Assembly: GCA_964443725.1 (NCBI GenBank)
Contig: CAYUDP010000021.1
Coordinates: 1-9,036 of the forward strand
Source of the DNA: CAYUDP01 sp964443725
GTDB taxonomy: Bacteria; Patescibacteriota; Minisyncoccia; Phycocordibacterales; JAKFXT01
Direction: 5' to 3'
DNA length: 9,036 nt
The notes below the pieces were generated by a model. The model was not told the DNA's origin, did not search any database, and was given only the letters and a program-made list of their open reading frames with translations. This document shows positions 1 to 5,557 of the stretch, in pieces; position 1 is the stretch's first letter, and the number at the start of each line of letters is the position of its first letter. A program made the translations under genes and the position numbers.

Positions 1-5
1 TTATT

Positions 6-78
6 GCGGGCATAGCTCAGTTGGTAGAGCAGACGTCTTATACACGTCCGGTCGAAGGTTCGAGTCCTTCTGCCCGCA
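6..78 (+). tRNA. tRNA-Ile (anticodon UAU)
   Basis: A complete cloverleaf can be folded by eye. The acceptor stem pairs 6-12 with 71-77 (7 bp, perfect). The D stem pairs 15-18 with 27-30, the anticodon stem 32-36 with 44-48, and the T stem 54-58 with 66-70 around TTCGAGT. The anticodon loop is CTTATAC with anticodon TAT at 39-41, which reads AUA (Ile). The discriminator base is A78 and no CCA is encoded. Features shared with E. coli tRNA-Ile identity elements are A73, U12-A23, C29-G41 and A37; C38 and G4-C69 differ. Most bacteria read AUA with a CAU tRNA modified by TilS, so a UAU isoacceptor is uncommon. The promoter lies outside the window. Confidence 0.95.
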
Positions 79-87
79 CAGTTTAGG

Positions 88-120
88 ACGGATTGAGGTA
101 ATATCTTTCATCCGTTTTTT
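88..120 (+). terminator. Rho-independent terminator after the tRNA
   Basis: ACGGAT (88-93) pairs with ATCCGT (110-115). Two more pairs, GA with TC, are possible across a one-base bulge. The loop is about 12 nt, and a run of six T follows (115-120). It sits 10 nt after the tRNA and fits its terminator. The rest of the spacer, 121-225, holds no gene that I can support, only a small 5-bp ATAGG/CCTAT hairpin at 158-170 followed by T residues. Confidence 0.75.
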
Positions 121-225
121 CGTTTCCATTTTAAATTGTACTTTTCACTGGATTACGATAGGTGGCCTATTTTCCAAGTTAGTCTTCTGTGTAGATTAAA
201 AAGCCATAGTTACTTCTGTAAATAT

Positions 226-253
226 CTTATACTCAAGTAAATTGGTTTATAAT
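226..253 (+). promoter_or_regulatory. Promoter with perfect -10 box for the 264 transporter gene
   Basis: TATAAT at 248-253 is a perfect sigma-70-type -10 box. The -35 region is weak (CTTATA at 226-231, 16-nt spacing). Only 10 nt separate the -10 box from the ATG, so transcription would start about 3-5 nt before the start codon. No Shine-Dalgarno is present. The mRNA is therefore probably leaderless or nearly so. Confidence 0.65.
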
Positions 254-263
254 CTATAAATAT

Positions 264-1154
264 ATGAAAAGTTATTTGGATAAATCTTGGTTTAGTAAGC
301 TTGGGTATTTTCTTGTGGCTATTTTGTGGGGAACGAGTTTTGCGTTTCAAAAAACTCTCGTCTCTGTTATGAATCCAGTAAATTTTACTTTTTGGAATTT
401 TTTCCTGTCAGCTTTGGTGTTTGTGTTTGTTGCTATATATAATCGGCAAAACTTTCTTTATAGATGGAGGGAGGGACTACTGTTGGGAATTTTTCTATCG
501 GGGCTAGAGATAAGTCAGATGATAGGACTTTCTCTTACAAGTTCGGCAAATACTGTTTTTTTGACCAATCTTGGTATGCTCATTTTGCCATTTTTGGGGT
601 TCATTATCTTCAAGCATAAGGTAAAAAGCCATAATACTATCGCACTTCTACTTGCTATATTTGGAATGTATTTTTTAGTAGGTGGGGTGGAACATTTTGG
701 AGTGGGGGACTTGTTACAACTTATTTCAGCTGTCTTCATGGGGCTGTATTTTTTGTATATAGAAAAATTTTATGGAGAGAAATCTTCTCATATTACAGTT
801 CTTATTGCCCAGCAGTTTATTATTGTTTCTCTTGCTTGTGTCTTATACCAAATCTCTCTGGGGGTAAGTTTTTTCGTCCCAAATTTTATATGGACTGAAC
901 TTCTCTGGCAGATATTGATCTTCACAACTATACCGTATCTTATTGTTGCACTTGCGAGTGTGCATACCGATGAGATGATTGCGGCTATATATGATGGGGT
1001 GGTCGAACCGCTCGTCGGAGCGGTTGTATCATGGGGGCTTTTTCATGAACAAGCAGGGGTGCTCAATATCTTGGGAGGATTTACTATGTTATTTGCTTTT
1101 TGGTTATCGATAATTGCCTCATACAAACATTTTGTATTTGGGAGACATAGGTGA
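264..1154 (+). CDS. EamA/DMT-superfamily transporter
   Basis: This 296-residue protein is almost entirely hydrophobic, with about ten predicted membrane helices. That fits the usual size and two-times-five-helix plan of drug/metabolite transporters (EamA family). The N-terminal LVAILWGTSFAFQK (residues 17-30) is the typical first helix of the family. The stretch around residues 243-260 (YDGVVEPLVGAVVSWGLF) matches the conserved region near helix 9, where EamA proteins usually carry an 'EPV' or 'EP' motif. It acts in the cytoplasmic membrane; its substrate (metabolite, amino acid or drug) cannot be told from sequence. The ATG at 264 is chosen because a perfect TATAAT lies 10 nt upstream. It ends in TGA directly against the convergent recG stop. 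Of 27 Ile codons, 10 are ATA. Confidence 0.9.
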   Translation: MKSYLDKSWFSKLGYFLVAILWGTSFAFQKTLVSVMNPVNFTFWNFFLSALVFVFVAIYNRQNFLYRWREGLLLGIFLSGLEISQMIGLSLTSSANTVFLTNLGMLILPFLGFIIFKHKVKSHNTIALLLAIFGMYFLVGGVEHFGVGDLLQLISAVFMGLYFLYIEKFYGEKSSHITVLIAQQFIIVSLACVLYQISLGVSFFVPNFIWTELLWQILIFTTIPYLIVALASVHTDEMIAAIYDGVVEPLVGAVVSWGLFHEQAGVLNILGGFTMLFAFWLSIIASYKHFVFGRHR

Positions 1155-3621
1155 TTATTCCCAATGCATATTGCCCCCCCTTGTTATAGAAGCTTCTTTA
1201 AGTAGGGGATACTTTTTTAGTTCTGGATCAGTTTCGATTATTTTACTTGCTTCGATTCTTGCCGCCTCGACCATTTTTATATTTTTCATTGACTCCATGG
1301 CCAAGTCTGAAAGTCCCCATTGTTTCATCCCAGACAATTCTCCAGGGCCTCTTAGTTTCAAATCCTCTTCTGCGAGTTCAAACCCATTTTTGGCTCTCAC
1401 TAGTGATCCGAGTCTTTCAAAAGTTTTTTTACTTTCGGTATCAGAGAATATGAAGCAATATGCCTGATGCTCACTTCTGATTACTCGGCCCCTAAGCTGA
1501 TGAAGTTGGGAGAGTCCAAAGCGCTCAGTCCCCTCTATTACAATGAGGGTCGCATTCGGAACGTTTACTCCGACTTCAACGACTGAAGTCGCAACCAATA
1601 TATCTATCTTTGCCTCAGAGAAATCTCTCATTACTGCGTCTTTGTCTTTAGGTTTCATTTTTCCATGNNNNNNNNNNNNNNNNNNNNNNNNNNNNNNNNN
1701 NNNNNNNNNNNNNNNNNNNNNNNNNNNNNNNNNNNNNNNNNNNNNNNNNNNNNNNNNNNNNNNNNNNCCTCAGAGAAATCTCTCATTACTGCGTCTTTGT
1801 CTTTAGGTTTCATTTTTCCATGTAGGACACCTATGTTCCATTTTTGAAAGATGTCTCTTTTCAATCTCTCTGCTTCTGCTATTACTGATTTTGCATTGAG
1901 AGCGGTTTCTTTGTCGGGGTCTGGTTCGGCTATGCGTGGGCAGATTATATATGCTTGTCGGCCTTTTTCGAGTTCACTTTTTATTTTTTCATATGCTTCT
2001 TCTCGCTTATTTTTGTGAACTATCTTAGTTTCTATTGGCTTTCTACCTTTTGGCATTTCGAGTAGTAAAGATAAGTCCAAGTTTCCATATATGGTTAGAG
2101 CAAGTGTTCTAGGTATAGGTGTCGCGGTCATAGATAGTAGGTGTGGAACTATTTCATTTTTTCTTGCTAAGGACTGCCTTTGTTTTACTCCAAACCTGTG
2201 CTGTTCATCGATTACTATTAATCCTAGATTTTTGAATTTTACATTTTTTTGTATCAGAGCGTGGGTTCCTATGACTATAGATATTTCTCCACTCCCAACC
2301 CATTTTAGTAGTTGGGCTTTTGAAATTTGTACAGACTGATCAGAGTTTAGTTTTGATGGAAATTTTCGGCAGACACTTCCTGTGAGTAGGGCTATATTTA
2401 TATCCAAGTGTTTGAAATATTTTATAAAAGATTCAAAGTGTTGTGTTGCAAGGATTTCGGTAGGGGCCATGTATGCTACTTGTAGTGTTCCATAATCTTT
2501 TCCTAAAGGATGTGTGCTTATTGCTGAAAAGGCGGCAACTGCCGCTACGGCTGTTTTACCGCTACCAACATCACCCTCAAGTAGTCTCGACATCGGTTTA
2601 CCTTTTTTCATATCGGAGAGAACCGTATCTATAGATTTTCTCTGTGAGGTGGTTGCTTCAAAAGGGAATCGTTTTACAAACTTCTCAACCTCCTCTTTTT
2701 CGACATCTACTATTGGAGCCGGGTTTATGGTAAGATCCCGTTTTTCTTTCAGAAGAGATATTTGGATTAAAAATACTTCTTCAAATGCAAATCTTTTTCT
2801 ACTTGCTAGGGCGTCCTTCTCGTTTTTTGGATTATGAATTATCGAAAGGGCTGTTTTAAGAGTTGGTAGGTGATATTTATCTAATATATCTTTTGGTATT
2901 GGATCAGTTAACGTATCAAGTATTTGAGTTTTAAATATTTTTTGGAGCGCGAAATATATCCATCGGGAAGTTATACCTCTACTCTCTTTGTATATTGGAG
3001 AAAGTAGAGATTCTTTTTCTCCTTCGCCAAATAGTGATTTGTGAGGGGAGAGGGGGATTTTTGGTATTTCCGAAATATCAGGGTTCGCGATATAAAGTTC
3101 CCCCTTTCTCTCCATGACTTTGCCAGAGACTCGGACGAATGATCCATCTTTCAACATCTTTGCTATATATGGTTGGTTGAACCATATAAGTTTTATTACT
3201 CCAGAGCCATCGCTTAGTATCCCATCAGCAATGTTTATTTTCTTTGTGTAAGTTTTTGAAAGATTAAGGTGGCTTAGTTCGCCATAGAGGGTGACAGTGT
3301 CGTCTTTTTGTATTGAGTTTATAGCTTGAGCGTTTCCCAGAGACTCATATCGTGTCGGGAAGTGATAGAGGAGGTCATGTATAGTTGAGATTCCCATTTT
3401 CTTTAGGGCTGTTTTTTGGAATGGAGAAAGACGGAATATTTCTTCTATTTTTGAATCANNNNNNNNNNNNNNNNNNNNNNNNNNNNNNNNNNNNNNNNNN
3501 NNNNNNNNNNNNNNNNNNNNNNNNNNNNNNNNNNNNNNNNNNNNNNNNNNNNNNNNNNTAGGGCTGTTTTTTGGAATGGAGAAAGACGGAATATTTCTTC
3601 TATTTTTGAATCAACTGTCAT
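1155..3621 (-). CDS. recG: ATP-dependent DNA helicase RecG (frame restored across two assembly gaps)
   Basis: RecG is a superfamily 2 helicase that remodels stalled replication forks and Holliday junctions. Removing the two N runs with one flanking copy each restores a 718-residue protein (E. coli RecG is 693). An OB-like wedge domain lies near residues 50-135. The helicase core shows Walker A GDVGSGKT (298-305), DEQH (420-423), SMTATPIPRT (about 445-454), the motif V region with ATSVVEVGVNVP, and motif VI QLRGRVIR (605-612). The C-terminal LKLRGPGELSGMKQWGL is the RecG signature. Motif VI normally reads QLRGRVGR; here residue 611 is Ile instead of Gly, while the arginines are kept. The start is taken at the ATG at 3621, 1 nt after the stop of the upstream gene; a TTG at 3636 is an alternative. 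A run of seven C (1174-1180) near the 3' end is a possible homopolymer-error site. Confidence 0.96.
1613..1822. repeat. Assembly artefact 1: 55-base duplicate around 100 N (inside recG)
   Basis: Bases 1613-1667 and 1768-1822 are identical (55 nt, beginning CCTCAGAGAA and ending TTTCCATG) and enclose exactly 100 N (1668-1767). The duplicate is the overlap of two contigs that a scaffolder failed to merge. Deleting 155 nt joins the helicase sequence GKMKPKDKDAVMRDFSE to AKIDILVATS in one frame. No sequence appears to be missing. Confidence 0.95.
3404..3613. repeat. Assembly artefact 2: 55-base duplicate around 100 N (5' end of recG)
   Basis: Bases 3404-3458 and 3559-3613 are identical (55 nt) and enclose exactly 100 N (3459-3558). 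Collapsing them joins the RecG N-terminus MTVDSKIEEIF...FQKTALKK to MGISTIHDLLYHFPTRY without a frame break. It is a second unmerged contig overlap of the same length as the first. Confidence 0.95.
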
Positions 3622-3622
3622 T

Positions 3623-4144
3623 TTACTCGACGACAACTACCGCTTCTTTGTCGCTTCGGTTTATGTTGTTGTATATGAGGATGCCTTTTTTGTTGAAGGT
3701 GAAGTAATATGATTCACCCTTGGGTATTGAGGTTGTACCACCAAACTCAGGGAAGGGGTTTAGAGTTTTAAATGGGACTACCTTCACGAACATGGCATCA
3801 TCGCTTTCGTTTAAGAACCGGACAGTTTGGCCGACTTTTATATTTATCTTTATTGGGGTGAAGCCGTTTGTTTTTGTGTAGGAAACTGTAGCGTCAGCTA
3901 CAATACTTGGGGTTATTGTATTTTTATTTGTGTATCCTTGCGGTTTTTTGGGGGCCGATATTTCTTCCTTGTAATATACAGTCTCTTGTGTGATTGCTTT
4001 TGGAGATTCTTTTGGATAAAAGAATGTGAATAGGTGGGAATCTTTGTAATATTTGTAGCCCTCATCTACGGCGTATGAACCGAACGATAAAGTGAAAAGT
4101 ACAATGGCTGTTAATATTAAAAATATTTTTGGATTATCTACCAT
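3623..4144 (-). CDS. Membrane-anchored cupredoxin-like protein lacking copper ligands (A)
   Basis: The protein has 173 residues. A hydrophobic segment at residues 7-25 serves as signal anchor, followed by a linker and then a C-terminal domain (about 86-173) with the plastocyanin-like pattern: GFTPIKINIKVGQTVRFLNES, a loop, PKGESYYFTFNKKGILIY, and a final VVVVE strand. In copper-binding relatives a His follows the FVN..S strand and a Cys/His/Met set lies near the C-terminus. Here those places hold Met118 and Asn/Arg/Asp (around 159-165); there is no Cys at all, and the only His is at 37. A structural or binding role outside the membrane is inferred, not electron transfer. It starts 1 nt after the stop of the 4146-4628 gene and ends 1 nt before recG, so all three are probably co-transcribed and translationally coupled. 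Confidence 0.8.
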   Translation of the reverse strand: MVDNPKIFLILTAIVLFTLSFGSYAVDEGYKYYKDSHLFTFFYPKESPKAITQETVYYKEEISAPKKPQGYTNKNTITPSIVADATVSYTKTNGFTPIKINIKVGQTVRFLNESDDAMFVKVVPFKTLNPFPEFGGTTSIPKGESYYFTFNKKGILIYNNINRSDKEAVVVVE

Positions 4145-4145
4145 A

Positions 4146-4628
4146 TTATTCTACCGATATACTAACTCTGTGTTTAGTATTGTTTTTGTTTTTGTATTCG
4201 AATATCCCCTTATCATAGAAAGTGACCCTGTATTCGTTCTTACTAATCTTTTCTATTTGAGGAAGAGTTTGTGTAGAAGTAGCTTTTTTATCCTTTACAT
4301 AGTCTTCGAGGGTAAAACTTGTTCCACTTTTATTTACGAAATTTATAATGATGCCACTTCTCGCGAATATCTTGTCTGGATAAAATCCGTCAGTCGTGTA
4401 GTTTACAGTGGTGCTTGAAACCTCATCTTTTCTTGTTGCATCTTCAATGGGGATGCTTTCATTTGTAGTGCTTGTTGAAGTGTTTATTTTTTCGGTTTGG
4501 GTGTTGTCGAAATTTGTGTTTATTGTAGGGGATTCGTTGTTTGAGGTTTGGATTATATACATAGCTCCTCCTAGGAAAATAGCTACCAATATGCCAGACA
4601 CAAATGAAATAACCTTATGCATAAACAT
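4146..4628 (-). CDS. Membrane-anchored cupredoxin-like protein lacking copper ligands (B)
   Basis: The protein has 160 residues. The N-terminal membrane segment is at about 6-26, followed by a Ser/Thr/Asn-rich linker (28-72), probably an extended spacer outside the membrane. The C-terminal domain (about 73-160) resembles that of the next gene: DGFYPDKIFARSGIIINFVNKSG, then a variable loop, then VTFYDKGIFEY and a closing SISVE. The last 20 residues align without gaps to the last 20 of protein A (GI..Y.N... ending in VE), so the two are likely tandem paralogues. The expected ligand His is Phe105; there is no Cys, and the domain has a single His (153). A GGAG ribosome binding site sits 6 nt before the ATG, supporting this start. 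It is the first gene of the operon that ends in recG. Confidence 0.78.
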   Translation of the reverse strand: MFMHKVISFVSGILVAIFLGGAMYIIQTSNNESPTINTNFDNTQTEKINTSTSTTNESIPIEDATRKDEVSSTTVNYTTDGFYPDKIFARSGIIINFVNKSGTSFTLEDYVKDKKATSTQTLPQIEKISKNEYRVTFYDKGIFEYKNKNNTKHRVSISVE

Positions 4629-4634
4629 ATTTTA

Positions 4635-4638
4635 CTCC
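4635..4638 (-). promoter_or_regulatory. Shine-Dalgarno GGAG of cupredoxin-like gene B
   Basis: On the minus strand GGAG lies 6 nt before the ATG at 4628. It decides the start in favour of the first Met over the Met two codons later. It is one of only two clear ribosome binding sites in the window. Confidence 0.7.
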
Positions 4639-4651
4639 ACAGGCTGATATG

Positions 4652-4680
4652 TTGCAAAATGCTGAAAAATGTGGTATTAT
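4652..4680 (+). promoter_or_regulatory. Strong extended -10 promoter of the GC-rich small gene
   Basis: TTGCAA (-35, 4652-4657) is separated by exactly 17 nt from TATTAT (-10, 4675-4680). A TG one base before the -10 box gives an extended -10 element (TGGTATTAT). Transcription is expected to start near 4687, giving a leader of about 22 nt before the ATG at 4709. It is the best-matched complete promoter in the window. It lies in the 80-nt divergent spacer shared with the minus-strand cupredoxin operon. Confidence 0.75.
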
Positions 4681-4697
4681 TTACAACAGACTAACAA

Positions 4698-4702
4698 GGG
4701 AG
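4698..4702 (+). promoter_or_regulatory. Shine-Dalgarno of the GC-rich small gene
   Basis: AAGGGAG (GGGAG core at 4698-4702) lies 6 nt before the ATG at 4709. This places the start there rather than at the in-frame ATG at 4649, which would lie upstream of the -35 box and outside the predicted transcript. Confidence 0.75.
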
Positions 4703-4708
4703 AGTGCC

Positions 4709-5014
4709 ATGAAAACTGGACTTTTGTTGAAATCCGAAGGGGTTTTGACCCCCGAGGAACGTCGGGCTGGGTTTCGAGTTCTGGAAGGCGGAAGGGCAAC
4801 CTATCGCCACTTGCAGGAGGTCATAGTCCATCGTTGCGACGGGACAACCTCCTCACGGGGGCTCGAGCTTGTGCTCGGGAATCTCGCGAAGAAGTTTGAC
4901 CCGAGCCCCTTTGTCGGGCTTGCGGTTGCATGTATGGTGTCGGTGGGGATTCTCTTTTCACCGCCCATGTATGTGGCACTCGCGACGTCCAATGTCTGGA
5001 GCAGAAGGCAATGA
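4709..5014 (+). CDS. Small GC-rich orphan gene, one predicted membrane segment
   Basis: I do not recognise this 101-residue protein. It has a charged N-terminal part including LTPEERRAGFRVLEGG (13-28), a middle region with one Cys (43), and a hydrophobic stretch at about 68-92 that could be a single membrane helix, followed by a short basic tail ending SRRQ. There is no N-terminal signal peptide. Base composition is about 60% G+C in 4741-4920, against 20-40% in lines sampled from neighbouring genes, and its codons (GGG, CTC, GCG, GTC, ACC) differ accordingly. That suggests transfer or selection for RNA structure. The gene forms a self-contained unit with its own promoter, ribosome binding site and 3' hairpins, and it is divergent from the cupredoxin operon. 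It may be a small membrane protein, or a structured RNA that also carries an open frame. Confidence 0.6.
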   Translation: MKTGLLLKSEGVLTPEERRAGFRVLEGGRATYRHLQEVIVHRCDGTTSSRGLELVLGNLAKKFDPSPFVGLAVACMVSVGILFSPPMYVALATSNVWSRRQ

Positions 5015-5024
5015 ACGCTCCAGA
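4995..5024 (+). other. Hairpin enclosing the stop codon of the small gene
   Basis: TCTGGAGC (4995-5002) and GCTCCAGA (5017-5024) form a perfect 8-bp inverted repeat, extendable by a G-U pair, with a 14-nt loop that contains the TGA stop (5012-5014). It stands 3 nt before the next hairpin, so the transcript ends in two stacked stem-loops. Confidence 0.65.
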
Positions 5025-5027
5025 TTA

Positions 5028-5064
5028 GGCCCCCCTTAGGGAACTTTGGGGGGCCGGATTGTTT
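5028..5064 (+). terminator. Strong GC hairpin, probable (bidirectional) terminator
   Basis: GGCCCCCC (5028-5035) pairs perfectly with GGGGGGCC (5048-5055) around a 12-nt loop. The following tract GGATTGTTTATATAT is T-rich but interrupted, so it is not a textbook terminator. It lies between the convergent small gene and the 5070-5471 gene and could stop transcription from either side. Confidence 0.65.
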
Positions 5065-5069
5065 ATATA

Positions 5070-5471
5070 TTAAACGTTCAATATTTCATCAATGAGTTTT
5101 AGTTCAATGAATAGTTTTACCTCATTGAAGCAGGCGACTTCTTCTCCTGGTATTTGATATAGGATAATTTTGATTTTCTTCTTATCAACGAGTTTTTGGA
5201 CGATAGCATATGAAAGTTCGGCAAATGTTTCTGGTCCTATATATCCCTTTATGTTTTCTCGATTTTCATTTGCAATGAATATTGCATCGCTTTCATTGAT
5301 ATTTTTGTAAAAATTTTCGTAGGCTCCTTTGTAGGCTTCTATATCAAATGGTGGAAGTATTTTTGGGTGATCGATAACGGTGTATCCTTTTTCTATCCAA
5401 TAACTTGTCCAATGGTCCATTTTACTCACAAGTCTGGCGCTTCCAGATATGATAATATTCTGTTTTTTCAT
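5070..5471 (-). CDS. Nucleoside 2-deoxyribosyltransferase-like Rossmann-type protein
   Basis: The protein has 133 residues. The first strand and loop IIISGSARL (6-14) are followed by an amphipathic helix and a second strand GYTVIDHP (29-36). Then come INESDAIFIAN (58-68) and GYIGPETFAELSYA (76-89). This order, with an Asp after a strand and a Gly-rich segment leading to a buried Glu (Glu85) at the start of a helix, resembles the nucleoside 2-deoxyribosyltransferase superfamily, in which the equivalent Glu is catalytic. Such enzymes exchange or hydrolyse bases of (deoxy)nucleosides; whether this one does is inference. It is cytoplasmic, with no signal or membrane segment. A perfect TATAAT only 7 nt upstream of the ATG predicts a leaderless mRNA. 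It is divergent from uppP. Confidence 0.55.
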   Translation of the reverse strand: MKKQNIIISGSARLVSKMDHWTSYWIEKGYTVIDHPKILPPFDIEAYKGAYENFYKNINESDAIFIANENRENIKGYIGPETFAELSYAIVQKLVDKKKIKIILYQIPGEEVACFNEVKLFIELKLIDEILNV

Positions 5472-5478
5472 ATTGCGA

Positions 5479-5507
5479 ATTATACATTTATTATTTTTTG
5501 ATTTCCA
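5479..5507 (-). promoter_or_regulatory. Promoter for the 5070-5471 gene (leaderless)
   Basis: On the minus strand TGGAAA (-35, 5507-5502, 4 of 6 consensus matches) is followed after exactly 17 nt by a perfect TATAAT (5484-5479). The ATG begins 7 nt after the -10 box, so transcription would start at or next to the A of the start codon. Confidence 0.7.
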
Positions 5508-5557
5508 TAGTGATGACCTTTTTGCCTCAGAGCCTTTTTGTAGTAGTCTTAGTGGAT

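Noticed and set aside
1152..1154. Alternative genetic code with TGA as Gly, as in some candidate phyla
   Set aside because: TGA ends the transporter and the small gene at sensible places, and no conserved protein here contains an in-frame TGA.
1114..1467. Plus-strand open frames across recG (for example 1114-1467, 2091-2339, 2514-2837)
   Set aside because: They are antisense shadows of a confidently identified gene and have low-complexity translations.
1613..1822. 55-base direct repeats as insertion-site duplications or recombination repeats
   Set aside because: All three pairs have the same length, each encloses exactly 100 N, and collapsing each restores a conserved reading frame. They are assembly overlaps.
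1155..3621. recG as a pseudogene or as two or three separate genes
   Set aside because: The apparent frame change is caused by the 155-nt artefacts (155 is not a multiple of 3). All helicase motifs are continuous after correction.
4649..4708. In-frame extension of the GC-rich gene to an ATG at 4649
   Set aside because: The extension covers the promoter itself and would start upstream of the predicted transcript. A good ribosome binding site supports 4709.
4801..4992. 63-codon minus-strand frame opposite the GC-rich gene
   Set aside because: High G+C makes antisense frames open by chance. It has no ribosome binding site or promoter and no recognisable content.
4857..5055. Match of the GC-rich island to RNase P RNA, tmRNA or SRP RNA
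   Set aside because: None of their conserved core motifs or a tRNA-like end could be seen, and an intact frame with a ribosome binding site is present.
5498..5557. Earlier start for uppP at 5498
   Set aside because: UppP proteins begin directly with the segment starting at 5558. The added 20 codons lie over the divergent promoter and have no family match.
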